A stretch of 64,000 bases of DNA from Microbacteriaceae bacterium (GTDB lineage Bacteria; Actinomycetota; Actinomycetes; Actinomycetales; Microbacteriaceae): assembly GCA_031177985.1 (NCBI GenBank), contig JAPSJW010000003.1, positions 248,001 through 312,000 on the forward strand. Reading direction: 5' to 3'. Position 1 is the stretch's first letter. Each line of letters opens with the position of its first letter. Of this stretch, positions 24,772 through 36,392 are shown in pieces. A program made the translations under genes and the position numbers. Below the pieces are notes generated by a model. It saw nothing but the letters and a program-made list of their open reading frames with translations. It was not told the origin of the DNA and ran no database searches.

Positions 24772-25328
24772 CCGGCCAGGTAGTCCCAGTCCTCGAAGGC
24801 GTCGACGGCCGCGATGGCGGCGGCGACGATCTGCTCCGAGTCGGAGGTGCAGTCCTCCGTGAGCTCCCAGTTGCACTCCGCTGCGGCGAACGACTCGGCG
24901 GCAGGCAGGCCCTGCTCGACGGCCGCACGCACCTCGGGCAGAGTGCCGACAGCATCGGCCGCACCAGGAGCGAGCTGGTCGAGCTGCTCGAGCAGCGCAC
25001 CGCTCGCTGTGAGGGCGAGACTCATGCTGCCGAGCGCCCCACCGCAAGGCACCCCGCTGTCGACGGCCCGGGCGACGGTGCAGCCCTCGGCCTCCCACTC
25101 CTCGACCTGGAAGCTGAGGGTGTGGAGTTGCGCGGCGGCGTTCTCGAACCAGTAGTCGTCGGGGGTCCAGTCCCCGCTCTCCGCGGGTGCGGGCGATGAC
25201 GTGGGCGCCGCGGCGGGCTCAGCGGGAGGCTGGCCCCCCGGCCCGGTCGGGCCGTAGGCGGTACAGCCGGCGAGGGCGACGACGGCGATCGGAAGAAGGA
25301 GGGACGGAGAGAGAGTCGGGCGTTTCAT
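24768..25328 (-). CDS. putative lipoprotein of unknown function
   Basis: A 186-residue protein with a signal peptide and lipobox (VVALAGC), a Pro/Ala/Ser linker (about 22-50) and a helical domain with several cysteines (GCTVARAV, VPCGGALG, CNWELTEDC) that could form disulfides outside the cell. No family is recognised. The ATG follows a TACCGT -10 element by 7 bases. Confidence 0.75.
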   Translation of the reverse strand: MKRPTLSPSLLLPIAVVALAGCTAYGPTGPGGQPPAEPAAAPTSSPAPAESGDWTPDDYWFENAAAQLHTLSFQVEEWEAEGCTVARAVDSGVPCGGALGSMSLALTASGALLEQLDQLAPGAADAVGTLPEVRAAVEQGLPAAESFAAAECNWELTEDCTSDSEQIVAAAIAAVDAFEDWDYLAG

Positions 25329-25335
25329 GCCTCCG

Positions 25336-25341
25336 ACGGTA
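25336..25341 (-). promoter_or_regulatory. -10 element for the 186-residue lipoprotein (leaderless)
   Basis: TACCGT on the minus strand, 7 bases before the ATG at 25328. Confidence 0.55.
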
Positions 25342-25392
25342 GAAGGCAGAGGGTCCCGCCCGATCGGGTCCCGCGTCCCGGCTTACGGCCCG

Positions 25393-25722
25393 TTAACGTG
25401 GCTGCGCCGGGTTGGTCGGATCGCCGTGGGAGGGCGGATTGATCACCGGGCCCGCGGTGGCCGGCGATACGGGACTGCCGGCGCTTCCCTGCTGCACCTC
25501 GGGCATCCGCTGGTCGACCGACCCGCTGGGCTCGGTGCCGTTGCGCAGCGCTTCCAGGCGGTGCTCGAGCAGCTCCGTCACGGGCAGACGGTTCCCGTGC
25601 GTCCGCTCGTACTCCAGCAGTGCACCCACGCCGTCCTCATCGAGGGCCGAGATGCGCGAGAGCAGCGTGCCGAGCGGGATGTGGTCGTAGTCGGGCAGCG
25701 GAAGTTCGTTCTTCTCGGTCAT
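25393..25722 (-). CDS. small conserved actinobacterial protein
   Basis: A 109-residue soluble protein, MTEKNELPLPDYDHIPLGTL, with a compact helical N-terminal domain (about 1-65, including LEYERTHGNRLPVTELLEHR) and a disordered Pro/Gly/Ser tail. I recall similar short proteins beside secA in actinobacteria but no function. TGGAGG just upstream fixes the ATG at 25722. It lies 67 bases downstream of secA on the same strand and may be the last gene of that transcript. Confidence 0.75.
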   Translation of the reverse strand: MTEKNELPLPDYDHIPLGTLLSRISALDEDGVGALLEYERTHGNRLPVTELLEHRLEALRNGTEPSGSVDQRMPEVQQGSAGSPVSPATAGPVINPPSHGDPTNPAQPR

Positions 25723-25789
25723 CCCTCCAGGTTTCCGAGGAAGGACGCCGAACGGAACCCGTTGCCTGGCCGGAGGAGGTGTGGTGAGA

Positions 25790-28660
<2,871 letters not shown>

Positions 28661-28761
28661 GGGGCTACTCCATCACAGTCAGTGCTGAGGGCACGCTCGC
28701 GCCCCTCCGTTACCGGCTCGTAATGGTAGCAAGCCCCGTGGCCGACGGCCTGGACGCGCGG

Positions 28762-29439
28762 TCAGCCTCGACGCTTGCGACTGCGCTGCCGCGTCAGCTC
28801 GTCCGGCTGGTCCTCGAGGCTGATGACGCCGTAGTTCCAGCCCTTGCGGCGGTATACGACGCTCGGCCGGTCGGTGGCCGCGTCGATGAAGAGGAAGAAC
28901 GGATGCCCGACCAGCTCCATGCGATCGACCGCGTCCTCCTGAGTCATCCTCTCGGCGGGGAACACCTTGTCGCGGATGACGACGGGCGAGTACTCCTCGT
29001 CCTGCGTCTCCTCCTGCACCGGCACCGACCCGGTGGCGACGCGCTCGAGCACGTCGACGCTCGCGGGGGTGACGTCGATCGGGAGCTGCCCGCTGGCCTG
29101 AGCCTTCGCGAGCGACGTCGGGCGGTGCTGTCCGCGATGCACCTTGCGGCGGTCCTTCGCCTGGCGCACCCGCTCGAGCAGCTTGTCGAACGCGAGATCG
29201 AAAGCGACGTACTTGTCGCTGCCTGCCGCCTCGGCCCGCACGAGAGGCCCGGGGCCGAAGAGCATGAGCTCCACCCGGTCGTCTCCCGAGGTGCCGTTGG
29301 TCTCGTTGTGGCGGCAGAGCTTCACCTCGAAGGCGATGGCCTTCTCTGCGAGGTGATCGACTTTCTCGGCCTTCTCGAGGGCGTATTCGCGAAAGCGATC
29401 CGTGATGCCCACGTTGCGACCGGTGATGGAAATGTCCAT
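28762..29439 (-). CDS. hpf: ribosome hibernation promoting factor, long form
   Basis: A 225-residue protein that inactivates 70S ribosomes by dimerisation in stationary phase or stress. The N-terminal RaiA/YfiA domain (about 1-100, MDISITGRNVGITDRFREYA) binds the decoding region. The C-terminal domain (about 165-220, with VVIRDKVFPAERMTQEDAVD and FLFIDAATDRPSVVYRR) mediates dimerisation in long HPF. AAGGAG upstream supports the ATG. In mycobacteria the homologue lies next to secA1 as here. Confidence 0.94.
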   Translation of the reverse strand: MDISITGRNVGITDRFREYALEKAEKVDHLAEKAIAFEVKLCRHNETNGTSGDDRVELMLFGPGPLVRAEAAGSDKYVAFDLAFDKLLERVRQAKDRRKVHRGQHRPTSLAKAQASGQLPIDVTPASVDVLERVATGSVPVQEETQDEEYSPVVIRDKVFPAERMTQEDAVDRMELVGHPFFLFIDAATDRPSVVYRRKGWNYGVISLEDQPDELTRQRSRKRRG

Positions 29440-29539
29440 AAGCGCTCTCCTTCGACCATCCCGCGCGCCCCCAGACCGCCGGGGCGGGAGCCTGCTGGCG
29501 CGCCCTTTCGAGCAACCGTAGTCCTGGCGGGGCCGGGTG

Positions 29540-30190
29540 TCACGAGGAGCGCGCGCTCTCCCAGCCGACTGCCGAGTACCGGGGTGTGGACGCGAGGCAG
29601 GCGGCGCCGACGACCGTGCCGCCCGCCTCTCGAACGACCCTGGCCGCCTCGACGAGGGTCGCGCCGGTCGTCACGACATCGTCGACCAGGAGGATCGAGA
29701 GCCCGTCGAGCCGCCTGGTCGCGCGGAACGATCCTCGTCGGTTCGCCGCGCGCTCATCGATCGTGAGGCCCTTCTGCACCCGGCCGGATGAGGATGCCAG
29801 CGCCCGCAGCGGGCGGATGCCGGCGGCGCGGAGCAGCAGTCGCACCGGATCGTAGCCGCGGCGACGGTACGCGGAACGCGAGGTCGGCACGGCGACGACC
29901 AGGGCGCCGGGGTGCTCGAGCACCGTCGAGAACGCCAGGCCGAGGGCGCGGGCGGCGTCGGTGCGGCCGCTCTCCTTGAGCGCGAGCAGCACGCGCCGCG
30001 GCACGCCCTCGTACCTCAGCGCGGCCCGCACCACGGTGCCGTCGGCCAGGCGGCGGACGGTCGGCTCGGGGAGCAGCGCGGAACGGCATCCGTCGCACAG
30101 GCCCCGGTCGGGGGCACCGCATCCGGAGCACTCGACCGGCGAGAGCACGGCGAGCGCATCGAGAAGGGCGTCCCGCAGCATCCGCAGCAT
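29540..30190 (-). CDS. comF: ComF-family phosphoribosyltransferase-like protein
   Basis: A 216-residue protein with an N-terminal zinc-ribbon-like segment (ECSGCG ... GLCDGC) and a phosphoribosyltransferase domain with the PRPP loop ILLVDDVVTTGATLVEA. Family members are linked to competence or DNA processing (ComFC, GntX), but the reaction is not known. The ATG at 30190 is chosen; a second ATG at 30181 is close. No Shine-Dalgarno sequence is apparent. It lies between lpqB and hpf on the same strand. Confidence 0.9.
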   Translation of the reverse strand: MLRMLRDALLDALAVLSPVECSGCGAPDRGLCDGCRSALLPEPTVRRLADGTVVRAALRYEGVPRRVLLALKESGRTDAARALGLAFSTVLEHPGALVVAVPTSRSAYRRRGYDPVRLLLRAAGIRPLRALASSSGRVQKGLTIDERAANRRGSFRATRRLDGLSILLVDDVVTTGATLVEAARVVREAGGTVVGAACLASTPRYSAVGWESARSS

Positions 30191-30254
30191 GCCGGAAGGG
30201 TCGCATCCGCGGACGGGTTCGAGCGGACGCCGACGGGAGAGTGTGGAGAACCCG

Positions 30255-31937
30255 CTACTGCTGGGTGGCGAGGAGGGATGCACGCAGGCCTGCGCTCTGC
30301 CAGCCGCTGCCTCGCTGCTGCAGCACGATCCCCTGGCCGTCCAGCACGCGCAGGCCGTCGACTCCCCCGTTGCCGCCGACGATCGAGACCGCCTCGGACG
30401 GACCGCCAAGGGTGCGGATCTGGCCGCCCACGTCGTACTGCATGACGCGGGTGGCGCCGTCCCGCTCCCCCAGGGTGGCGAGCGATCTGCCGTCGACCCA
30501 GGTCGCGTCGATCGGCCGAGCGCCGTCGATCGGGATCGGCGGCGCCTCGACGAGCGACTCGGGCACGCCGTCGTCGTCGCGCACGACCGAGAACAGGCTG
30601 AGCACCGCACCGCCGCTCGTCTCGAGGTAGAACGCCACCCGGGCGCCGTCGCGCGAGACGTCGATCGACGCCACCCGCCCAGAGGCAGGGAGGGAGCTCG
30701 CCAGCGGATGCTCCTCGCCGCTCTGGTCGTAGACGACGAGCGCCGAGGGCGAGTCCTCGGGGGCGCTCCAGACCATCCCCTCCGAGTCGATCGCCGGCGG
30801 AGCGAGGTCGGCACGGGTGTCCAGCTGCACCGGGGGTGCCTCGCCCGTGAGCACGAGGTACACCGCGCCGTCGCCCGCTCGCACGGCAGCGGCACGCCCG
30901 CCTCCCGCCGCGTAGGTCACCGACGTCGGCTCGAGGTCGACCACCTTGGCGCTGAGCTGCCCGATCTGGTCGATCTCATCCGACGACGGGGACGTGAACC
31001 CGAACTCGCCGTCGCGCAGCAGCAGCACGCGCGAGTCCACGGGCTGCTGCACGAGGGGCGGGGTGTCGGAGTCCTCGATCGGAAGCGGCACGTCGTTCAC
31101 GAGCACGGTCACCGAGCGGATGTCGGGGAGCGTCGACAGCGTGGCGCGCAGCTGCTCTCGCAGCTGCACCCGCTGCTGCGTCGTCGCGAGCTGCGCCTCC
31201 TCGCTCAGCGTGACGCGGGCCTCACCCTGCACGACCTCGACGGGAGCAGCGATCGTCGTGTTGTTGGGGAAGCTCTGCACGACGGCGGGGTCGAGCCATT
31301 CGGTGGGACCGGCCAGCAGCTCGCGCACGATCCTGTTCTGCACCTGCGAGCTGCGGGGGAACCAGCGGAGGTCGGGGACGAGGTACTCGAAGTCGGGCTC
31401 CCAGAAGTAGAGGGAATGGGAGTCGAAGGCGCTCGCGAATCCGGCGTCGGTGAGCACGATCCCGTCGGGCGCCTCGGCGATGCGCCACTCGCCGTTCTCC
31501 TGCTCGAACCGCACGACCCGCTCGTTCTCGGAGGCGACCTCCTCCTGGAAGTAGCGTCCCGTCGCGTCGACACCGGCGCGGGTGTTGACCCGGTAGGTCA
31601 TGGTGTTGTCGTCGGTGCGCCCGATCGCAGGTCCCCCCGACCGGACCACGACCGACGCGTTCGGGTTCCACGCGGTGCTGAACTCCTCCGTGAGGAACTG
31701 GCGGGCGACGCGGTAGTCGTTCTCCGCGCTCGCCCCCGCGAGCATGAAGTCCTGGAGGATCTCCTGCTGCGTCGCGCCCGGCTCGGGGCCGAAGGACGCG
31801 AACTCACCCTCGGGCGCCTCGGCGTCGCCCACGACCGGCCCCGTCTGCACTCCGCTGCTGGTGGGGATGGCGACGCAGCCCGAGAGGAGCAGGGCCGTCA
31901 CGAGGGCGAGCACGGATGCCAGGCGGCGCTCAGTCAT
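30255..31937 (-). CDS. lpqB: lipoprotein LpqB
   Basis: A 560-residue extracytoplasmic lipoprotein with lipobox LLLSGCVAIPTSSGV, a GerMN-type domain (about 200-330) and a C-terminal beta-propeller-like domain. In mycobacteria LpqB interacts with the external part of MtrB and tunes MtrA phosphorylation and cell-wall homeostasis. The ATG at 31937 lies inside the end of mtrB (8-base overlap) with AGGAG 8 bases upstream; longer upstream frames are arginine-rich shadows. Confidence 0.93.
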   Translation of the reverse strand: MTERRLASVLALVTALLLSGCVAIPTSSGVQTGPVVGDAEAPEGEFASFGPEPGATQQEILQDFMLAGASAENDYRVARQFLTEEFSTAWNPNASVVVRSGGPAIGRTDDNTMTYRVNTRAGVDATGRYFQEEVASENERVVRFEQENGEWRIAEAPDGIVLTDAGFASAFDSHSLYFWEPDFEYLVPDLRWFPRSSQVQNRIVRELLAGPTEWLDPAVVQSFPNNTTIAAPVEVVQGEARVTLSEEAQLATTQQRVQLREQLRATLSTLPDIRSVTVLVNDVPLPIEDSDTPPLVQQPVDSRVLLLRDGEFGFTSPSSDEIDQIGQLSAKVVDLEPTSVTYAAGGGRAAAVRAGDGAVYLVLTGEAPPVQLDTRADLAPPAIDSEGMVWSAPEDSPSALVVYDQSGEEHPLASSLPASGRVASIDVSRDGARVAFYLETSGGAVLSLFSVVRDDDGVPESLVEAPPIPIDGARPIDATWVDGRSLATLGERDGATRVMQYDVGGQIRTLGGPSEAVSIVGGNGGVDGLRVLDGQGIVLQQRGSGWQSAGLRASLLATQQ

Positions 31938-33543
31938 CCGTCTTCTCCTGTTCGGCGCCCGCCGCGACCGGCTCGGGCGGGGGAAGCGGGAGCGGCGATC
32001 CGGTGAGGGCACCGCCTCTCGTGCGCGGGATCGTCAGGCGGAAGCACGAGCCGTGGCCGGGCTCGGCCCACACGTCGAGGGTGCCGCCGTGCAGCGCCGC
32101 GTCCTCGAGCGAGATCGCGAGGCCGAGACCGGTGCCGCCCATGGTGCGCTGCCGGGACGGGTCAGCGCGCCAGAAGCGGTCGAACACGCGCTCGGTCTGC
32201 TCGGGGGTCATGCCGATGCCGTGGTCGCGCACCGCGATCGCGACGGCCTCGGCGTCGCTGTCGACGTAGACCTCGATCGGCTTGCCCTCTCCGTGCTCGA
32301 GGGCGTTGCCGAGCAGGTTGCGCAGGACGCGGCGGATGCGGCGGGCGTCGACCTCGGCGTCGAAGTACCCGCCCGGCGCCACGACCCGGAGCTCGGAGCC
32401 CCGGGTTTCCGCAACGGGCTCGAACGCCTCGATCGACTCCTCCACGAGCCGCACGAGGTTCGTCGGCTCGAGGTCGAGCTCGACGGCACCCGCGTCGTAG
32501 CGGCTGATCTCCAGCAGGTCCGCGAGCAGTGCCTCGAAGCGTCTCACCTGGGTGTGCAGCAGCTCGGCGGTGCGCGCCGTCGTCGGGGGGAAGGTCTCCC
32601 GCTGGTTGTAGAGCACATCGCCGGCCAGACGGATGGTGGTCAGCGGCGTGCGCAACTCGTGCGAGACGTCCGAGACGAAGCGCTGCTGCACGGTGGAGAG
32701 GTGCGCGAGCTGAGTGATCTGGCGCTGCAGGCCGTCTGCCATGCCGTTGAAGGACCGGGCGAGGGTGGCGATGACGTCCTCGCCCCGCTCAGGGATGCGC
32801 TGCTCGAGCTGACCCGCGGCGAGTCGCTCGCTCACCTCGGCGGCGAGCCGCACGGGGCCCACGACGAGCAGTACGACCACGTAGGTGACCGCGCCGATCA
32901 GGGCGATGAGGGCGAGGAAACCGAAGAGGAGGGTCTGCTGCACGAAGGTCAGGGTGTCCTGCACGTCGACGAGGTCGTAGACGAGGTACAGCTCGTACTG
33001 CCCGGCGGTCGGCACCTCGAGCGTCGAGGCGGCGACGATCCCCGGATGCACCCCGTCGTCCGACGGCAGCTCGACCGACTGCCAGTGCACGACCCCGTCT
33101 CCCTGTTCCGCCGTGCGAGCCCGGAGCTCGTCGCTCACCACGTCCTCGGGGAAGTCCTCGCTGTTCGTGCTCGGCATCCGCGCCTCAGTGTCCTGCCCCA
33201 GGCTGCGAAGGATCAGGACGTGCGTGGTCGCGGGGCGGGACACGGCCGCGAGGATGCGGGCCTGACCGCTGAGAGCGATCGGGTCGAGCTCCACGGTCTC
33301 GCTCTGATCGATCGCGTTCTCGAAGTAGGCCTGCCCCGCGGCGGTCGCGCTCGCCGTCTCGGCGAGCACCTGGTCGCGTCTGTCCTCGAAGAGGTTGGTG
33401 CCGATGGTCACCGACATGTAGCTGCCGATGACGAAGACGGCCGCGCCGGACAGCAGCACCGTGATGGCCACGGTGCGCAGCTGCAGGGAGGAGCGCCAGA
33501 GGTGCGCCAGCCTCCCGGGCCAGGAGCGCCAGGCGAAGTTCAT
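31930..33543 (-). CDS. mtrB: sensor histidine kinase MtrB
   Basis: A 537-residue membrane kinase. It has a first membrane segment near residues 25-45, an external sensor domain, a second membrane segment around 200-225, HAMP, HisKA with the phospho-histidine near residue 295 (FVSDVSHELRTPLTTIRLAG), and HATPase with NLLGNALEHG, VRDHGIGM and GGTGLGLAIS. The tail is proline-rich. It partners MtrA in control of cell-wall metabolism and division. Its start is 5 bases from the mtrA stop; the order mtrA-mtrB-lpqB is the classic actinobacterial operon. Confidence 0.96.
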   Translation of the reverse strand: MNFAWRSWPGRLAHLWRSSLQLRTVAITVLLSGAAVFVIGSYMSVTIGTNLFEDRRDQVLAETASATAAGQAYFENAIDQSETVELDPIALSGQARILAAVSRPATTHVLILRSLGQDTEARMPSTNSEDFPEDVVSDELRARTAEQGDGVVHWQSVELPSDDGVHPGIVAASTLEVPTAGQYELYLVYDLVDVQDTLTFVQQTLLFGFLALIALIGAVTYVVVLLVVGPVRLAAEVSERLAAGQLEQRIPERGEDVIATLARSFNGMADGLQRQITQLAHLSTVQQRFVSDVSHELRTPLTTIRLAGDVLYNQRETFPPTTARTAELLHTQVRRFEALLADLLEISRYDAGAVELDLEPTNLVRLVEESIEAFEPVAETRGSELRVVAPGGYFDAEVDARRIRRVLRNLLGNALEHGEGKPIEVYVDSDAEAVAIAVRDHGIGMTPEQTERVFDRFWRADPSRQRTMGGTGLGLAISLEDAALHGGTLDVWAEPGHGSCFRLTIPRTRGGALTGSPLPLPPPEPVAAGAEQEKTDD

Positions 33544-33547
33544 CGGA

Positions 33548-34231
33548 TCAGGATGCGGCGCCCGCGCGATACCCGACTCCCCGCACCGTCATGACGATGC
33601 GGGGATTGTCCGGGTCGTGCTCGACCTTCGCGCGCAGACGCTGCACATGCACGTTCACGAGGCGCGTGTCGGCCTTGTAGTGGTAGCCCCAGACCTGCTC
33701 GAGCAGCATCTCGCGGGTGAAGACCTGGTTGGGCTTGAGGGCGAGCGCGACCAGCAGCTCGAACTCGAGGGGCGTGAGGTTGATGAGCTCGCTCCCCCGG
33801 CGCACCTCGTGACCGGCCACGTCGATCACGAGATCGCCGACCTTCAGAGGGGCCGCCGACGAGTCGGAGGAGACCGGGCGCAGGCGGGTGCGGATGCGGG
33901 CCACCAGCTCCTTGGGATCGAACGGCTTGACGACGTAGTCGTCCGCTCCGCTCTCGAGGCCGCGCACCACATCCGTCGTGTCGCTCTTGGCGGTCAGCAT
34001 GATGATCGGCACACCCGACTCCTCGCGGATGCGGGCGCACACCTCGATGCCGTCGAGCCCGGGGAGCATGAGGTCGAGCAGCACCAGGTCGGGCTTCAGC
34101 TCACGCTGCCGCTCGACCGCTTCGGCACCGTCCGCGCAGAACTCGGGCTCGAAGCCCTCTCCGCGCAGCACGATGCCGATCATCTCGGCGAGGGCGGTGT
34201 CGTCGTCGACGACGAGGATTCGCGCGCTCAT
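33548..34231 (-). CDS. mtrA: response regulator MtrA
   Basis: A 227-residue OmpR/PhoB-type regulator. The receiver domain begins MSARILVVDDD, with Asp53 (LVLLDLMLPG) as the phosphorylation site and Lys in VVKPFDPKEL. The winged-helix output domain includes LTPLEFELLVALALKPNQVF and the recognition helix TRLVNVHVQRLRAKVE. Targets in relatives include cell-wall hydrolases, dnaA and resuscitation genes. The ATG at 34231 is the family start; the open frame continues upstream but without homology. TACTGT at 34271-34276 on the minus strand is a candidate -10. Confidence 0.97.
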   Translation of the reverse strand: MSARILVVDDDTALAEMIGIVLRGEGFEPEFCADGAEAVERQRELKPDLVLLDLMLPGLDGIEVCARIREESGVPIIMLTAKSDTTDVVRGLESGADDYVVKPFDPKELVARIRTRLRPVSSDSSAAPLKVGDLVIDVAGHEVRRGSELINLTPLEFELLVALALKPNQVFTREMLLEQVWGYHYKADTRLVNVHVQRLRAKVEHDPDNPRIVMTVRGVGYRAGAAS

Positions 34232-34270
34232 GAGGTCCGTTCCAGGAGGGCTGTGAGGAGGTTTCGCACA

Positions 34271-34276
34271 ACAGTA
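34271..34276 (-). promoter_or_regulatory. candidate -10 element for mtrA-mtrB-lpqB
   Basis: TACTGT on the minus strand, about 40 bases upstream of the mtrA ATG, would give a leader of some 33 bases. No clear -35 box is visible. Confidence 0.4.
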
Positions 34277-34291
34277 GTCGAGTGTGACAGC

Positions 34292-34345
34292 ATGACTACC
34301 GTCGACGACCGTCCCCGCAGCGAGCGTGAGGAAACCGATATATGA
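34292..34345 (+). CDS. possible 17-codon leader peptide
   Basis: The frame MTTVDDRPRSEREETDI ends with a TGA that overlaps the ATG of the next gene (ATGA). A GAGTGT element ends 6 bases before its ATG, the same spacing seen for leaderless genes in this window. The downstream gene also has a GAGG site inside this frame. A translationally coupled leader is therefore plausible, but so is an untranslated leader. Confidence 0.4.
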   Translation: MTTVDDRPRSEREETDI

Positions 34346-35733
34346 GCGACTCGGGCGCCTGGCAGCCGCCGTCGAGCCCTTCGGAACCTCCGCCCGCCGA
34401 TCCCTTCGGCGGAAGCGCGCCTCCGCAGCCCGCAGCAGCGCCACCGGTTCCGCCGGTCACCCCTCCTCCGCCGGTGCAGCAGCCGTTCAGCACGCAGCCG
34501 TACGGACCGCCGCCCGGTACCCAGCCGTACGGCGCCCAGCCATACGGACCGCCGCCCGGCGCCCCCTACGGGGCTCCCCCGCCGCCGTACGCCGCGCCCG
34601 CGACGTCGTTCGGCGCAGCGGGGTTCGGCGCACCGGGGTTCGGCGCGCCTCCTCAGGCCGGGCTCCCGTACGGGCAGCAGGAGTGGACTCCCCCGCCGAA
34701 GCCGGGGCTCGTGCCGCTCCAGCCGATGGGGCTCGGCACGATCCTCTCCGGATCGTTCACCGTGCTGCGACGCAACCCCCGCCCCACCTTCGGTGTCGCG
34801 CTGCTCTTCTCGCTCGCGCTGTTCATCCTCAGCGGCGTCATCGTGGGCGTCGTCGGATTGCTGGCCTTCAGCCGGCTCGACACGGCGCCGATCGAGGAGC
34901 AGGAGGAGATCGCCGCAGGTGCCACCGCGATCACCCTGCTGTCGGCGCTCGTGCCCATGGCGCTCGCCCTCATCGCCTCCGCCGTCTTCCAGGGGATCAT
35001 CTCGCTCGAGGTCGCGCGCGCGACCATCGGCGAGAAGCTGACCTTCGGCGGGCTATGGCGCCTGTCCAAGGGGCGCATCGGGGCGTTGATCGGCTGGACG
35101 ATGCTCGTGACGCTCGCGGTCACGATCGCCCTGGCGGTGGCGGTGGGCATTCTCGCCCTCATCGCGATCACCGCGGGGGACGCGGGCCCCGCCGTGGCGA
35201 TCGTCCTCGGCATCCTCTTGTTCCTGGGGGCCATCGTGATCGGCGCCTGGCTCGGCACGAAGCTCTCGATGGTGCCGAGCGCCATCGTGCTCGAGCGGCT
35301 CGACGTGTTCGCAGCGGTGCGGCGCTCCTGGACGCTGACCGACCGCTTCTTCTGGCGCACCTTCGGCATCCAGCTGCTGGTCGGCTTCATCCTGAACCTC
35401 GCGGCTCAGGTGGTCACGACGCCCGTCTCGTTCCTCGGGGGCATCCTCGTGTCGTTCTTCGGCGTGAGCGGTGATCCCACGACGATGTTCGTGCTCCTCG
35501 GGGTGGTCTACCTCCTGACCTTCCTCGTCACGATCGTCGTCTCGGCGATCACGATCATCGTGCAGTCCGCGACGACGACCCTGCTCTATCTCGATCTCCG
35601 CATCCGCAAGGAGGGGCTCGACCTCGAGCTGATCCGGTTCGTCGAGGCGCGTGCCGCGGGCGACGACACCGTCGAGAACCCCTACCTGAGCAGCGTCTCT
35701 CCGACGGGGCCCGGCGCGGCGGCCGCCGCGTGA
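34342..35733 (+). CDS. polytopic membrane protein with proline-rich N-terminus
   Basis: A 463-residue protein. Residues 1-125 are proline-rich with repeated QPYGPPPG / APYGAPP units. The rest has about six membrane segments with the motif RNPRPTFGVALL, a GEKLTFGGLWRL loop and IVLERLDVFAAVRRSWTLT, features of the actinobacterial glycerophosphoryl diester phosphodiesterase membrane-domain family. No catalytic GDPD domain is present. It heads an operon with DUF4129, DUF4350, MoxR and DUF58 genes. GAGG precedes the ATG by 8-10 bases. Confidence 0.83.
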   Translation: MSDSGAWQPPSSPSEPPPADPFGGSAPPQPAAAPPVPPVTPPPPVQQPFSTQPYGPPPGTQPYGAQPYGPPPGAPYGAPPPPYAAPATSFGAAGFGAPGFGAPPQAGLPYGQQEWTPPPKPGLVPLQPMGLGTILSGSFTVLRRNPRPTFGVALLFSLALFILSGVIVGVVGLLAFSRLDTAPIEEQEEIAAGATAITLLSALVPMALALIASAVFQGIISLEVARATIGEKLTFGGLWRLSKGRIGALIGWTMLVTLAVTIALAVAVGILALIAITAGDAGPAVAIVLGILLFLGAIVIGAWLGTKLSMVPSAIVLERLDVFAAVRRSWTLTDRFFWRTFGIQLLVGFILNLAAQVVTTPVSFLGGILVSFFGVSGDPTTMFVLLGVVYLLTFLVTIVVSAITIIVQSATTTLLYLDLRIRKEGLDLELIRFVEARAAGDDTVENPYLSSVSPTGPGAAAAA

Positions 35734-36392
35734 CCTGGGGACCACGGGCGTCGCTGCAGTCCTCCGTGCCGGTCGACCCCGACGCCGAGGAGGCTCAGGA
35801 GCTGCTGCGACGCGAGCTCTCCGAGCAGCAGTACCAGGCCGCGCAGCCGACCTGGTTCGACCGCCTCGTCTCGGCGTTCTGGGACTGGGTGAACTCGCTG
35901 CAGTTCGCGGGCGTCGAGGGGCCGTCGGCGCTCTGGACGCTCATCGCGGTCGTGCTGGCCGCCGTGGCGATCGTCCTCGCCTTTCTCATCTTCGGCTTGC
36001 CGCGCCTGAACCGGCGTTCCGCAGCAGCCGGCACCCTCTTCGGCGACGATGACACCCGGCGGGCGGCCGAGCTCCGGGCGTCCGCCGAGCGGGCTGCCGC
36101 CGCCGGCGACTGGTCCACCGCGATCGTCGAGCTCTTCCGCGCCATCGCCCGCGACCTGGAGGAGCGGACGATCGTCGAATCCTTCCCCGGGACGACGGCC
36201 TCAGGCTTCGCTCGCAATGCCGCCGACGCGTTCCCATCGTTCGCCGAGGGGCTCGCGTGGAGCGCAACCGTGTTCGACGGCGTGCGCTACTTGGGGCGAG
36301 CGGGGAACCAGGCGCAGTACGAGGCGGTCGCTGCGCTCGAGCGCGACCTGCGAACCGCCCGACCCGTCGGGGCACCGGCGGTGCCGGCATGA
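35730..36392 (+). CDS. DUF4129-type membrane protein
   Basis: A 220-residue protein with a hydrophilic N-terminus (DPDAEEAQELLRRELSEQQY), one membrane segment near residues 70-92 and a cytoplasmic helical DUF4129 domain (about 110-205) with the typical GDWSTAIVELFRAIARDLEE and GVRYLGR motifs. Its GTG overlaps the previous stop (GTGA). DUF4129 proteins accompany MoxR-DUF58 systems; the role is unknown. Confidence 0.85.
   Translation: MTWGPRASLQSSVPVDPDAEEAQELLRRELSEQQYQAAQPTWFDRLVSAFWDWVNSLQFAGVEGPSALWTLIAVVLAAVAIVLAFLIFGLPRLNRRSAAAGTLFGDDDTRRAAELRASAERAAAAGDWSTAIVELFRAIARDLEERTIVESFPGTTASGFARNAADAFPSFAEGLAWSATVFDGVRYLGRAGNQAQYEAVAALERDLRTARPVGAPAVPA

Noticed and set aside
34653-35390. A 245-codon minus-strand frame across the proline-rich membrane protein gene
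   Set aside because: It is antisense to a gene with clear membrane segments, and has no homologous motif.
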